Of a stretch of DNA of 64,000 bases, positions 19,771 through 30,813 are shown piece by piece. Below the pieces are notes generated by a model. It saw nothing but the letters and a program-made list of their open reading frames with translations. It had not been told where the DNA came from and made no database searches. Source of the stretch: Streptomyces cinnamoneus (GTDB taxonomy: Bacteria; Actinomycetota; Actinomycetes; Streptomycetales; Streptomycetaceae); the NCBI RefSeq assembly GCF_014650495.1, contig NZ_BMVB01000007.1:186001-250000 (forward strand), given 5' to 3'. Every line of letters starts with the position of its first letter. Position 1 is the first letter of the stretch. The translations under genes and the position numbers were made by a program.

Positions 19771-22764
19771 ATGGACGATCTACCCGACGCGGCTCAAGCA
19801 CCGACCGCGACCGCACGGCGCGGCGACCCCGGCCCGACGGCTCCCGAGGACCGGCGGCCCGTTCAGGGCGGCGGCGCGGTGAGCGCGCCCGGAGCGGCCC
19901 TGACCGGCCGGCCGGCCCAGGCCGGCCGCCCGGGCGTGTTCCCCCAGCTGTTCCTCGCCGTCGTCTGCGGCGGCTACGCCACCGGCGCCGTCTTCGGCTG
20001 GGGCTCGGCCGAGCTGGCCACCACCATGGGCGACTTCGGCCTCAGCGGCGCCGCCGGGCTCGCCGCCGCCTCCTGCTTCTGGTACGGACGCACCCGCAGC
20101 ACCCGCTTCCGGCCCGCCTGGCTGCTGTTCGCCGCCTCCTCCGCGATGGCCGGCTTCGGCAACTTCGTCTGGGGCTGGTACGAGGTCGTCCTGGGCCGGC
20201 ACGTGCCGAGCCCCTCGCCGGCCGACTTCTGCTTCCTGCTGTTCGCACCGCCCGCCATCATCGGCCTGCTGGTGCTCGCCCGCCGCCCGGTCACCCGCGC
20301 CGGCTGGGTCTGCCTGGCGCTGGACTCCTGGCTGATCGGCGGCTCGCTGCTGACGCTCTCCTGGAGCCTGGCCCTCGCCCACACCGCGCACTTCGCGGGC
20401 GAGACCGTCGCCCACGCCGCGCTCTCCCTCGCTTACCCGCTGCTGGACATCGTGCTGGTGTCCATGGTGCTGGCGCTGCACTTCAAGCGCTCGTCCGCCA
20501 ACCGCTCCGCCATCAACACCGCCATCGCGGCCCTGGCCCTGACGGTCCTGTGCGACGCGCTGTTCACCTCGCCGCTGCTGCGCGAACACTACCGCTCGGG
20601 GCAGATCCTCGACGCGGGCTGGTTCGCCGGCTACATGCTCATGGCGTACGCGCCCTGGGTGGCACGGGAGGAGGGCGAGGAGACCCTCGCCCGGCGCGGC
20701 CGGGCCGTGCCGCCCGCCGGCCGGCCCATCGCCGGCTCCCTCGCCGCCCTCACCCCGTACCTGGCCGCCGCCGTCTGCACCCTGGGCATCCTGTACAACG
20801 TCCTGGACGGCCACCACGTCGACCGCGTCGTGCTGTTCACGGGCTGCACGGTCGTCCTGGCACTCGTCGTCCGCCAGGGCATCATGCTGCTGGACAACAT
20901 CTCCCTCACCCAGGAGCTGGCCCAGAAGGAGAACCACTTCCGCTCCCTGGTGCAGGGCTCCAGCGACGTCATCATGATCGCCGCACCCACCGGCATACTG
21001 CGCTACGTCAGCCCGGCCGCCGCCGGGGTCTACGGCCGCGACGCCGAGGAGCTCGTCGGCTCCGAACTGGCCACCCTCATCCACCCCGAGGACCTGGGCC
21101 GCGTCGTCCACGAGGTGCGCCGCTTCCTCGCGGCACCGCCCGCGGAGGAACCCACCACGCGCATCGAGTGCCGCTTCCGCTCCGGCAGCGGCGAGTGGCT
21201 CAACGTCGAATCCACCGTCAACCGCCACCACGGCGGTCTGATCTTCAACAGCCGCGACGTCACCGAACGCGTCCGGCTGCAGGCCCAGTTGCAGCACACC
21301 GCCGAGCACGACCCGCTCACCGACCTGCCCAACCGCGCCCTGTTCACCCGGCGCGTCCAGCAGGCCCTCGCCGGCCGCAGAGTCACCGACGCCGGCACCG
21401 CCGTGCTCTTCATCGACCTCGACGGCTTCAAGGCCGTCAACGACACCGTCGGCCACCAGGCCGGCGACGAACTCCTGGTCCAGGCCGCCCGCCGCCTCCA
21501 GGACTCGGTGCGCGCCGGCGACTCCACCGCCCGCTTCGGCGGCGACGAGTTCGCCGCGCTCATCATCGGCGACGGAACCCGCGACGCCGCCGCCCGGGAG
21601 TACCGCATCCTGGAGATCGCCGACCGGCTGCGCGTCACCCTCTCCCAGCCCTACCTGGTCGAGGGCGGCACCGAGGTCCGCGTCGCCGCCAGCATCGGCG
21701 TGGCCTTCGCCGAGCCGGACATCACCCCCGGCACCCTCATGCGCAACGCCGACCTGGCCATGTACCGCGCCAAGCAGGCCGGCAAGGGCCGCGTCGAGCT
21801 GTACGCACCGCAGATGCAGGCCGACGTCGTGCGCCGCACCGAGCTCGCCACCCGGCTGCGCACCGCCCTGCACGACGGCGAGTTCGCCCTGCTGCACCAG
21901 CCCGTCGTCGAGCTGGCCACCGGCCGCATCACCGCCGTCTGTGCGCAGGCCCGCTGGCGCTCCGCCCAGGGCATCCTCTTCACCCCCGACGAGTTCCTGC
22001 GGGTGGCCGAGATGGACCGCGGCGACGAGAGCGCCCGCACCGCCGAGCTCGGCCGCTGGACGCTGGAGAGGGCCGTCGAGCAGGCCGACCGGCGCCGCCG
22101 TGCGGGCCACGCCGTGCCCGTCCACGTCCGCCTGTCCGCCGCCCGCCTCCTGGACAAGTCGCTGCCGCCCAAGAACATCGAGGCGATCGTGCTCCGCCAC
22201 GGCCTGCCCGCGGGCTCCCTGGTCCTGGAGCTCTCCGGCAGCGACCCGCGCATCCCCCTCGACGAGCTCGAACGCCGGCTGGCCTCGCTGCGCCGCTTCG
22301 GGGTGCGCATCGCGCTCGACGGCTTCGGCAGCGGATACGCCGCCATGAGCGCCCTGCGCCGGCTCCCCATCGACGTCCTCAAGCTCGACCGGGGCCTGGT
22401 CGAAGGGGTCGCCGACTCCGCCCGGCTGCACAAGATCACCGCAGGGCTGCTGCGGATCGCCGGCGACCTCGGCATGCTCTCCGTCGCCGACGGCGTCGAC
22501 GAGCCCGAGCAGGCCCGCGCCCTGCTCGCCATGGGCTGCACCCACGGCCAGGGCGCCGCCTTCGCCGGAGCGCTCGACGAGGCCCGGCTGCAGCACGCCC
22601 TCGACAGCGGCCCCTACACCCTCCCGAGTGAATCCGCCGGGGGCGGCCGTGAGGTGCTCGTCGGAGGCGCACTGCCCGTACGCTCCGGAGCAGTGGGCGG
22701 TGCGGGAGCCCTCGCACATGCTCCATTGCGCTCAAATAATGAGACGCCCGTCCCACCCACTTGA
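19771..22764 (+). CDS. Membrane PAS-GGDEF-EAL protein with intact GGDEF and degenerate EAL domain
   Basis: The product is 997 aa from the ATG at 19771; a GTG at 19669 would add 34 residues. An N-terminal region of about ten hydrophobic segments (50-370) is followed by a PAS domain (about 388-510). The GGDEF domain has RFGGDEF at about 590 and RAGD five residues before it, which is an RxxD inhibitory site, so diguanylate cyclase activity is likely. The C-terminal EAL-type domain has lost its catalytic signature: CAQAR stands where EAL is expected (near 721), DGFGSGY replaces DDFGTGY, and DGVD replaces EGVE. It is therefore probably a cyclase with a c-di-GMP-binding or structural EAL relic. Position corresponds to SCO5511 by memory of gene order. 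Confidence 0.88.
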   Translation: MDDLPDAAQAPTATARRGDPGPTAPEDRRPVQGGGAVSAPGAALTGRPAQAGRPGVFPQLFLAVVCGGYATGAVFGWGSAELATTMGDFGLSGAAGLAAASCFWYGRTRSTRFRPAWLLFAASSAMAGFGNFVWGWYEVVLGRHVPSPSPADFCFLLFAPPAIIGLLVLARRPVTRAGWVCLALDSWLIGGSLLTLSWSLALAHTAHFAGETVAHAALSLAYPLLDIVLVSMVLALHFKRSSANRSAINTAIAALALTVLCDALFTSPLLREHYRSGQILDAGWFAGYMLMAYAPWVAREEGEETLARRGRAVPPAGRPIAGSLAALTPYLAAAVCTLGILYNVLDGHHVDRVVLFTGCTVVLALVVRQGIMLLDNISLTQELAQKENHFRSLVQGSSDVIMIAAPTGILRYVSPAAAGVYGRDAEELVGSELATLIHPEDLGRVVHEVRRFLAAPPAEEPTTRIECRFRSGSGEWLNVESTVNRHHGGLIFNSRDVTERVRLQAQLQHTAEHDPLTDLPNRALFTRRVQQALAGRRVTDAGTAVLFIDLDGFKAVNDTVGHQAGDELLVQAARRLQDSVRAGDSTARFGGDEFAALIIGDGTRDAAAREYRILEIADRLRVTLSQPYLVEGGTEVRVAASIGVAFAEPDITPGTLMRNADLAMYRAKQAGKGRVELYAPQMQADVVRRTELATRLRTALHDGEFALLHQPVVELATGRITAVCAQARWRSAQGILFTPDEFLRVAEMDRGDESARTAELGRWTLERAVEQADRRRRAGHAVPVHVRLSAARLLDKSLPPKNIEAIVLRHGLPAGSLVLELSGSDPRIPLDELERRLASLRRFGVRIALDGFGSGYAAMSALRRLPIDVLKLDRGLVEGVADSARLHKITAGLLRIAGDLGMLSVADGVDEPEQARALLAMGCTHGQGAAFAGALDEARLQHALDSGPYTLPSESAGGGREVLVGGALPVRSGAVGGAGALAHAPLRSNNETPVPPT

Positions 22765-22797
22765 CACTTCAGGTGCCCCAGAGGGAGGGTCGTTTTC

Positions 22798-22839
22798 ATG
22801 CGCACCCGAATTCTCGTACTTGGAAAGCGCGTCGGCTGA
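22798..22839 (+). CDS. ilvB leader peptide (13 aa, contains Ile-Leu-Val-Leu)
   Basis: The tiny frame MRTRILVLGKRVG lies between the c-di-GMP gene and ilvB and has GAGGGAGGG as a strong ribosome-binding site. Four consecutive codons specify Ile-Leu-Val-Leu, written ATT CTC GTA CTT; ATT, GTA and CTT are rare in this GC-rich genome. A terminator hairpin follows 40 nt downstream. This is the layout of a branched-chain amino acid attenuator: ribosome stalling at these codons should favour an antiterminator. Such leaders upstream of ilvB have been described for Streptomyces by comparative genomics. Confidence 0.9.
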   Translation: MRTRILVLGKRVG

Positions 22840-22878
22840 AGCAGGCCCATGAAGTCCTGCTGACCACACCGGCGCGCT

Positions 22879-22912
22879 CCCCTCGCTTGCCTCACGGCAC
22901 GAGGGGTTTTTT
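22879..22912 (+). terminator. ilvB attenuator terminator
   Basis: CCCCTCG (22879-22885) pairs with CGAGGGG (22900-22906). Inside a 2-nt bulge, TGCC pairs with GGCA around a TCAC loop. Six Ts follow directly (22907-22912), which is unusually canonical for Streptomyces. It lies 84 nt before the ilvB start. Confidence 0.9.
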
Positions 22913-22995
22913 GTTGCACTGACACCCATCGAAGTCGCACTGACACCCCTCGAACACCCGTCGAAACCGTCGAAACCGAAGCCTTCGAGAAGAGA

Positions 22996-24864
22996 ATGTC
23001 GATGACAGAGCAGGCCACCGGGGCCCATCATCATCCGCAGCCGCGGCCCCGAAGCGGCGGGGCGCAGCAGCCCGCCATCGTCGAGCAGCACCTCACCGGT
23101 GCGCAGTCCCTCATCCGCTCCCTGGAAGAGGTAGGGGCCGACACCGTCTTCGGCATCCCCGGCGGCGCGATCCTCCCCGCCTACGACCCGATGATGGACT
23201 CCTCGAAGGTCCGCCACGTCCTCGTCCGCCACGAGCAGGGCGCCGGCCACGCGGCCACCGGCTACGCGCAGGCCACCGGCAGGGTCGGCGTCTGCATGGC
23301 CACCTCGGGCCCGGGCGCGACGAACCTCGTCACCCCCATCGCCGACGCCCACATGGACTCGGTGCCGCTGGTCGCGATCACCGGGCAGGTGTCGTCCAAG
23401 TCGATCGGCACGGACGCCTTCCAGGAGGCGGACATCTGCGGCATCACCATGCCGATCACCAAGCACAACTGGCTGGTCACCGACCCCGCCGAGATCCCGC
23501 GCACCATCGCCGAGGCGTTCCACGTCGCCTCCACCGGCCGCCCCGGCCCGGTGCTGGTCGACATCGCCAAGGACGCCCTCCAGGCCCGTACGACCTTCGT
23601 CTGGCCGCCCCAGACCGACCTGCCCGGCTACCGCCCGGTGACCAAGCCGCACGCCAAGCAGATCCGCGAGGCGGCCAAGCTGCTCACCCAGGCCCGGCGC
23701 CCGGTGCTGTACGTCGGCGGCGGCGTGCTCAAGGCCAGGGCCACCGCCGAGCTCAAGGTCTTCGCCGAGCTGACCGGCGCCCCCGTCACCACCACCCTGA
23801 TGGCCCTGGGCGCCTTCCCCGACAGCCACCCGCTGCACGTGGGCATGCCCGGCATGCACGGCTCGGTCGCCGCGGTCACCGCGCTGCAGAAGGCCGACCT
23901 GATCATCGCCCTCGGCGCCCGCTTCGACGACCGCGTCACCGGCAAGCTGGACTCCTTCGCCCCGTACGCCAAGATCGTCCATGCGGACATCGACCCGGCG
24001 GAGATCGGCAAGAACCGCACCGCCGACGTGCCGATCGTGGGCGACGCCCGCGAGGTCCTGGCCGACCTGATCGTCGCCGTCCAGGCCGAGCACGCGGACG
24101 GCCACACCGGCGACTACACCGAGTGGTGGACGGACCTCAGCCGCTGGCGGGACACCTACCCGCTGGGCTACGACCAGCCCGAGGACGGCAGCCTCTCCCC
24201 GCAGCAGGTCATCCAGCGCATCGGGGAGCTCGCGCCCGAGAACACCATCTACACCGCCGGCGTCGGCCAGCACCAGATGTGGGCCGCGCACTTCATCCGC
24301 TACGAGCAGCCGCAGACCTGGCTCAACTCCGGCGGCGCCGGGACCATGGGCTACGCCGTGCCCGCCGCCATGGGCGCCAAGGCCGGCCGGCCGGACCGCA
24401 CCGTGTGGGCCGTCGACGGCGACGGCTGCTTCCAGATGACCAATCAGGAACTGGTCACCTGCGCGCTGAACAACATCCCCATCAAGGTCGCCATCATCAA
24501 CAACGGCGCCCTGGGCATGGTCCGGCAGTGGCAGACGCTCTTCTACAACCAGCGCTACTCCAACACCGTCCTGCACTCCGGCCCGGAGTCGGACGGCAAG
24601 GAGGCCGCCGCCGGCACCCGCGTCCCCGACTTCGTCAAACTCTCCGAGGCCATGGGCTGCGTCGGGCTGCGCTGCGAGGACCCCGCCGACCTGGACAAGG
24701 TCATCGCCGAGGCCAACGCCATCAACGACCGTCCCGTCGTGGTCGACTTCATCGTCCACCAGGACGCCATGGTCTGGCCGATGGTCGCCGCCGGCACCTC
24801 CAACGACGAGATCCTCGCGGCTCGTGGCGTGCGCCCGGACTTCGACGGCATCGACGACGACTGA
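22996..24864 (+). CDS. ilvB: Acetolactate synthase large (catalytic) subunit
   Basis: The 622-aa ThDP-dependent enzyme condenses pyruvate with pyruvate or 2-oxobutyrate, the first shared step of valine, leucine and isoleucine synthesis. The catalytic Glu is in [13 protein letters not shown] (about 80). The FAD-dependent middle domain and the ThDP motif [12 protein letters not shown]...[12 protein letters not shown] (about 475-510) are intact. The first 35 residues are a His/Pro-rich extension of low complexity common in Streptomyces. ATG at 22996 or 23002 may be used. It heads the ilvB-ilvN-ilvC cluster behind an attenuator. Confidence 0.97.
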   Translation: MSMTEQATGAHHHPQPRPRSGGAQQPAIVEQHLTGAQSLIRSLEEVGADTVFGIPGGAILPAYDPMMDSSKVRHVLVRHEQGAGHAATGYAQATGRVGVCMATSGPGATNLVTPIADAHMDSVPLVAITGQVSSKSIGTDAFQEADICGITMPITKHNWLVTDPAEIPRTIAEAFHVASTGRPGPVLVDIAKDALQARTTFVWPPQTDLPGYRPVTKPHAKQIREAAKLLTQARRPVLYVGGGVLKARATAELKVFAELTGAPVTTTLMALGAFPDSHPLHVGMPGMHGSVAAVTALQKADLIIALGARFDDRVTGKLDSFAPYAKIVHADIDPAEIGKNRTADVPIVGDAREVLADLIVAVQAEHADGHTGDYTEWWTDLSRWRDTYPLGYDQPEDGSLSPQQVIQRIGELAPENTIYTAGVGQHQMWAAHFIRYEQPQTWLNSGGAGTMGYAVPAAMGAKAGRPDRTVWAVDGDGCFQMTNQELVTCALNNIPIKVAIINNGALGMVRQWQTLFYNQRYSNTVLHSGPESDGKEAAAGTRVPDFVKLSEAMGCVGLRCEDPADLDKVIAEANAINDRPVVVDFIVHQDAMVWPMVAAGTSNDEILAARGVRPDFDGIDDD

Positions 24865-26550
<1,686 letters not shown>

Positions 26551-26560
26551 TCCGCCGGCC

Positions 26561-26586
26561 GGGCCCCGGGGCACCCCCCGGGGCCC
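26561..26586. terminator. Hairpin after ilvC
   Basis: Arms GGGCCCCGGGG (26561-26571) and CCCCGGGGCCC (26576-26586) give a perfect 11-bp stem with a CACC loop, 10 nt after the stop. It has no T tract. It likely separates ilvBNC from serA transcription. Confidence 0.75.
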
Positions 26587-26759
26587 GGATCCGTCCCGCG
26601 GTGTCCGTGGTGTCCAGACCCCGGCGGGTGACGTTTCCGCAACGGCCCGGAGCCCGGCCGGGACGCCCCGATACACTGCGGGCACAACGCGTCAGGCTCA
26701 CAGCGTCGTGCGTCTTCCACGCGGCTGCCCCCTTCACCGCCTCGGCCGTCGGGACGGCC

Positions 26760-26794
26760 GTCCTCCCCCGTGGCCTTGACGGCACGGGAGGGAC
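26760..26794 (+). promoter_or_regulatory. Hairpin in the 274-nt ilvC-serA gap, near the serA start
   Basis: CCCGTG (26767-26772) pairs with CACGGG (26783-26788), and the outer TCC and GGA segments extend the stem imperfectly. It lies 30 nt before serA. The rest of the gap (26587-26759) contains a TACACT -10-like hexamer at 26672-26677 without a convincing -35, and no gene. A structured leader is possible; no known riboswitch class was recognised. Confidence 0.3.
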
Positions 26795-26824
26795 CCCCAC
26801 TGGACTAGTGAGGACTGAGACCCC

Positions 26825-28429
26825 GTGAGCCCTGCTTCGTCTCGCAAACCCGTCGTACTCATCGCCGAAGAGCTGTCGCCCGCCACCGTCGACGCCCTGG
26901 GTCCCGACTTCGAGATCCGGCACTGCAACGGCGCCGACCGCTCCGCGCTGCTGCCCGCGGTCGCCGACGTCGACGCCATCCTCGTGCGCTCCGCCACCAG
27001 GATCGACGCCGAGGTGGTGGCGGCCGCCCGGAAGCTGCGCGTCGTCGCCCGGGCCGGCGTCGGCCTCGACAACGTCGACGTCTCCGCCGCCACCAAGGCC
27101 GGCGTCATGGTCGTCAACGCGCCCACCTCCAACATCGTCACCGCCGCCGAGCTGGCCTGCGGCCTGCTGATCGCCACGGCCCGCAACATCCCGCAGGCCA
27201 ACTCCGCGCTGAAGAACGGCGAGTGGAAGCGGTCGAAGTACACCGGCGTCGAGCTGAGCGAGAAGGTCCTCGGCGTCGTCGGCCTGGGCCGCATCGGCGT
27301 CCTCGTCGCCCAGCGGATGTCCGCCTTCGGGATGAAGGTCGTCGCCTACGACCCGTACGTGCAGCCGGCGCGCGCCGCCCAGATGGGCGTCAAGCTGCTG
27401 TCGCTCGACGAGCTGCTCCAGGCCGCCGACTTCATCACCGTGCACCTGCCCAAGACGCCCGAGACGATCGGGCTCATCGGCGACGACGCGCTGCACAAGG
27501 TCAAGCCGTCCGTGCGCATCGTCAACGCCGCGCGCGGCGGCATCGTCGACGAGGCCGCCCTGGCCACCGCCCTGAAGGAGGGCCGGGTCGCCGCCGCCGG
27601 TCTCGACGTCTACGCGTCCGAGCCGTGCACCGACTCCCCGCTGTTCGAGTTCGACAACGTCGTGGCCACCCCGCACCTGGGCGCGTCCACGGGCGAGGCC
27701 CAGGAGAAGGCCGGCATCGCCGTCGCCAAGTCCGTGCGGCTCGCGCTGGCCGGCGAGCTGGTGCCGGACGCGGTCAACGTCCAGGGCGGCGTCATCGCCG
27801 AGGACGTCAAGCCGGGGCTGCCGCTGGCCGAGAAGCTCGGCCGGATCTTCACCGCCCTGGCGGGCGAGGTGGCGGTGCGCCTCGACGTCGAGGTCTACGG
27901 CGAGATCACGCAGCACGACGTGAAGGTCCTCGAACTCTCCGCGCTGAAGGGCGTGTTCGAGGACGTCGTCGACGAGACCGTCTCGTACGTGAACGCCCCG
28001 CTGTTCGCGCAGGAGCGCGGCGTCGAGGTGCGGCTGACGACGGGCTCGGAGTCGCCCGACCACCGCAACGTCGTCACCGTGCGCGGCACGCTGTCCGGCG
28101 GCGGCGAGGTCTCCATCTCCGGCACGCTGGCCGGTCCGAAGAACCTGCAGAAGATCGTCGCGGTCGGCGACCACGACGTGGACCTCGCCCTGGCCGAGCA
28201 CATGGCCTTCCTGCGCTACGAGGACCGTCCGGGCGTCGTCGGCACGCTGGGCCGGATCCTGGGCGAGGCCGGCATCAACATCGCCGGCATGCAGGTCTCG
28301 CGGGCGGCGGAGGGCGGCGAGGCCCTGGTGGCCCTGACCGTCGACGAGTCGGTGCCGCCGGCCGTCCTCACGGAGATCGCCGCGGAGATCGGCGCCACGT
28401 CGGTCCGGGCCGTCAACCTGACGGACTGA
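26825..28429 (+). CDS. serA: D-3-phosphoglycerate dehydrogenase
   Basis: The 534-aa enzyme oxidises 3-phosphoglycerate as the first step of serine synthesis. It has the NAD-binding GVVGLGRIGVLVAQR (about 146-160), the catalytic Arg in VNAARGGIVDE, the Glu in YASEP and the His in ATPHLG. An allosteric intervening domain (about 315-450) follows, then a C-terminal ACT domain (RYEDRPGVVGTLG...) that senses serine. This is the long type of PGDH typical of actinobacteria. The GTG start has a weak ribosome-binding site. Confidence 0.97.
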   Translation: MSPASSRKPVVLIAEELSPATVDALGPDFEIRHCNGADRSALLPAVADVDAILVRSATRIDAEVVAAARKLRVVARAGVGLDNVDVSAATKAGVMVVNAPTSNIVTAAELACGLLIATARNIPQANSALKNGEWKRSKYTGVELSEKVLGVVGLGRIGVLVAQRMSAFGMKVVAYDPYVQPARAAQMGVKLLSLDELLQAADFITVHLPKTPETIGLIGDDALHKVKPSVRIVNAARGGIVDEAALATALKEGRVAAAGLDVYASEPCTDSPLFEFDNVVATPHLGASTGEAQEKAGIAVAKSVRLALAGELVPDAVNVQGGVIAEDVKPGLPLAEKLGRIFTALAGEVAVRLDVEVYGEITQHDVKVLELSALKGVFEDVVDETVSYVNAPLFAQERGVEVRLTTGSESPDHRNVVTVRGTLSGGGEVSISGTLAGPKNLQKIVAVGDHDVDLALAEHMAFLRYEDRPGVVGTLGRILGEAGINIAGMQVSRAAEGGEALVALTVDESVPPAVLTEIAAEIGATSVRAVNLTD

Positions 28430-28450
28430 GCTTCCGGGCTCCGACAGCCA

Positions 28451-28493
28451 CGAGCCCCCGGACCCTGACGGGCTCCGGGGGCTCGCTGTTTTT
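28451..28493. terminator. Bidirectional terminator between serA and the MFS gene
   Basis: CGAGCCCCCGGA (28451-28462) pairs perfectly with TCCGGGGGCTCG (28474-28485). It is followed by CTGTTTTT on the + strand, 22 nt after serA, and overlaps the end of the convergent MFS gene. Confidence 0.9.
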
Positions 28494-30064
28494 CAGGACC
28501 GGGCCGGGGCCGGCTCCGGGACGACGGACCCGTCGGCGTCCGCGGTCGTGTTCCCGGTCCGTACGCCCCGCAGGGTGGTCACCGCGAGGAGCGCGGCCAG
28601 GGCCAGGAGGGCGGCGCCCCCGACGGAGGCGACGGCCATGCCGTGGGTGAACGCCTCCCGCGCCGCGCCGAGCACCGCCCCGCCGGTACGGCCCGGCAGG
28701 TGTGCAGCGACCCCGATGGCTCCGCCGAGCGTCTCGCGCACCGTCTCCAGCGTGCCCTGCGGCAGGTCCGACGGCATCGTGTCCGTCACGTCGCGGCGGT
28801 AGACCGCGGTGCCGACGGAGCCGAAGACCGCCATGCCGAGGGCGTTGCCGAACTCCTGGCCGGTCTCCAGCAGTGCGGCGGCCGAACCGGCCTTCTCCGG
28901 CGGGGCGGTGGCCAGGGCCATGTCCGAGGCGGGGGCCATGACGGTGACGATGCCGCAGCAGATGAGGGCGGCACCGGTCAGGGCCAGGGCGAGGGAGTCG
29001 GTGTCCGACAGGGCGAGCACGCCGTAGCCGGCGGCGCCGACGAGGAAGCCGGCGGCGATGACGAGGGCCTTGTCCGCCTTCTGGGCGGCGGCGGTCGCCA
29101 GCGGGGCGACGGCGGCCACCGCCAGCGACGGCAGCAGGCCCCACAGGGCGGCGTCCAGGGGGCTCTTGCCGAGCACGCTCTGGAGGTACTGCGTCGTGAA
29201 GTAGGCCGAGCCCATCATGCCGACCGAGGCGACGGTGTTGACGGTGACGCCGATGCCGAAGCCGCGCCGCCGGAAGAGGTCACGGCTGATCATGGCGTCG
29301 CGCCGGGTGCGCTGGCGGCGTACGAAGAACCAGCCGACGACCGTGCCCGCGGTCACGCACGCGGTGGACGGCAGGGTGAACCCGTCGGCCGCCGTCTGCT
29401 TCAGCCCGTAGACCACGGGCAGGACGGCCCCCATCGACAGCGGGACGCTCAGCAGGTCGAAGGCGCCCGGAGCGGGGTCCTTGGACTCGGGGACGAGGGC
29501 GGGCACGAGGACGAGCAGCAGCACCATGGCCGGCACGTTGATCAGGAAGACCGAGCCCCACCAGAAGTGCTCCAGCAGCACGCCGCCCACCACGGACCCC
29601 AGGGCGATGCCGCCCGCCATGGCGCCGGACCAGATGCCGACGGCCTTACTGCGCTGCTTGTCGTTCCGGAACATGGTGCGCACCAGCGCCATGGTCGAGG
29701 GCATCAGCGTCGCGCCGCCGACGCCGAGCACCGCGCGGGCCGCGATGAGCGTCTCGGCGTCCCGCGCGTACGCGGCCGCCACGGACGCCGCCCCGAAGGC
29801 CGCCGCGCCGAACAGCAGCAGCTTCCGGCGGCCGATCCGGTCGCCGAGCGAACCCATCGTGATCAGCAGCCCGGCGAGGGCGAAGGCGTAGACGTCGAAG
29901 ATCCACAACTGCTGGGCGCCGGTGACCTGGAGGTCCTCGCTGATCACGGGCACGGCGTAGAAGAGGACCGAGACGTCCATCGAGACCAGGAGGAGGGGCA
30001 GCAGGAGGACGACGAAGGCCGTCCACTCCCTGCGCCCGGCGAGGGGTGCGCTGGGGTTCGTCAT
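28493..30064 (-). CDS. MFS drug exporter, 14-TM DHA2 type (EmrB/QacA-like)
   Basis: The 523-aa proton-antiport exporter has the pattern of the DHA2 subfamily: DVSVLFYAVPVISEDL in TM1, LWIFDVYAFALAGLL in TM2, motif A GSLGDRIGRRKLLL (about 75-90), and motif C-like GSVVGGVLLEHFWW. About 14 hydrophobic segments fit the length. The ATG at 30064 is chosen because TATATT lies 7 nt upstream with TAGACA 17 nt further, an excellent promoter that predicts a leaderless mRNA. It is divergent from a TetR-family regulator that probably represses it. Confidence 0.92.
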   Translation of the reverse strand: MTNPSAPLAGRREWTAFVVLLLPLLLVSMDVSVLFYAVPVISEDLQVTGAQQLWIFDVYAFALAGLLITMGSLGDRIGRRKLLLFGAAAFGAASVAAAYARDAETLIAARAVLGVGGATLMPSTMALVRTMFRNDKQRSKAVGIWSGAMAGGIALGSVVGGVLLEHFWWGSVFLINVPAMVLLLVLVPALVPESKDPAPGAFDLLSVPLSMGAVLPVVYGLKQTAADGFTLPSTACVTAGTVVGWFFVRRQRTRRDAMISRDLFRRRGFGIGVTVNTVASVGMMGSAYFTTQYLQSVLGKSPLDAALWGLLPSLAVAAVAPLATAAAQKADKALVIAAGFLVGAAGYGVLALSDTDSLALALTGAALICCGIVTVMAPASDMALATAPPEKAGSAAALLETGQEFGNALGMAVFGSVGTAVYRRDVTDTMPSDLPQGTLETVRETLGGAIGVAAHLPGRTGGAVLGAAREAFTHGMAVASVGGAALLALAALLAVTTLRGVRTGNTTADADGSVVPEPAPARS

Positions 30065-30071
30065 GCCGAGG

Positions 30072-30139
30072 AATATACGCACGTCTTAAACGCCTGTCTA
30101 GAACGCTTGTATAAGACGATCGTCTGGAACGTACGTATA
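30072..30139. promoter_or_regulatory. Divergent MFS/TetR promoter region with repeated operator-like elements
   Basis: On the minus strand, TAGACA (30095-30100) and TATATT (30072-30077) are separated by 17 nt and drive the MFS gene. Two copies of GTCTRGAACGYWYGTATA (30096-30113 and 30122-30139, period 26) and a perfect 12-bp palindrome AGACGATCGTCT (30114-30125) fill the space to the TetR gene. One copy overlaps the MFS -35 box. These are candidate binding sites of the adjacent TetR protein. Confidence 0.65.
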
Positions 30140-30159
30140 GAGCGCGCTAGGGTGCGGGT

Positions 30160-30756
30160 ATGGGACACCGGGAAGATCTGCTCGACGGCGCCAAGCGCTG
30201 CCTGCTGGACAAGGGCTGGGTGCGCACCACCGCGCGCGACATCGTGGCGGCCTCGGGCGCCAACCTCGCCTCGATCGGCTATCACTACGGCTCGAAGGAC
30301 GCGCTGATGATGGAGGCGTTCCTGAAGCTGACCGAGGACTGGGGGGAGCAGATCACCCGGGCCCTGGCCCGCGCCGCCGAGGCCGGCGTCCCCCGTGACG
30401 AGCGGCTCGCCGCCGTCGTCGACGGCATCGTCGACAGCTTCGAGGGCGATCGCCGCTTCTGGGCCGCCCAGTTGGAGGTCATCGGACAGCTGGGCAACCA
30501 TCCCGAACTCCGCGAGCGGTTCGCTGCGGTGATGCCGCAAGGGCGCGAGGGGCTGGTGGCCGTTTTCGAAGGGGTGGAGGACAGCGAGGTGCCGGCCGGG
30601 GCGGCGCGGACCACCGGCTTCCTGTACTACGCGCTGTTCACGGGGCTGTGGGTGCAGTGGCTCATCGACCCGAAGCAGGTGCCCAAGGGCCGGGACGTCG
30701 TCGAGGGCATGCGCCGCGCGGTGGCGGGGACGGTGCTGGAGGCTCCGGAGAAATAG
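30160..30756 (+). CDS. TetR-family transcriptional regulator of the adjacent MFS exporter
   Basis: The 198-aa product has an N-terminal helix-turn-helix (TTARDIVAASGANLASIGYHYGSK, residues about 24-47, quoted in part by family pattern) followed by an all-helical ligand domain with a C-terminal TetR_C-like region. A TAGGGT hexamer (30148-30153) lies 6 nt before the ATG, indicating a leaderless transcript and thus autoregulation through the shared region. It probably represses the exporter until a toxic ligand binds. The ligand is unknown. Confidence 0.9.
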   Translation: MGHREDLLDGAKRCLLDKGWVRTTARDIVAASGANLASIGYHYGSKDALMMEAFLKLTEDWGEQITRALARAAEAGVPRDERLAAVVDGIVDSFEGDRRFWAAQLEVIGQLGNHPELRERFAAVMPQGREGLVAVFEGVEDSEVPAGAARTTGFLYYALFTGLWVQWLIDPKQVPKGRDVVEGMRRAVAGTVLEAPEK

Positions 30757-30813
30757 CGTTGCGCGGGGGCGGGTTGATGGGGCGTACTGGACGTAACCGG
30801 GAGGTATTCGCTG

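Noticed and set aside
22761..22766. TTGACA at 22761 as the -35 box of the ilvB promoter
   Set aside because: No -10-like hexamer occurs 16-18 nt downstream; that position is the leader ribosome-binding site. The promoter remains unassigned and may lie inside the upstream gene.
26551..26824. A serA riboswitch or leader peptide
   Set aside because: No known riboswitch core and no short frame rich in Ser/Gly/Cys codons was seen; only an imperfect hairpin is supported.
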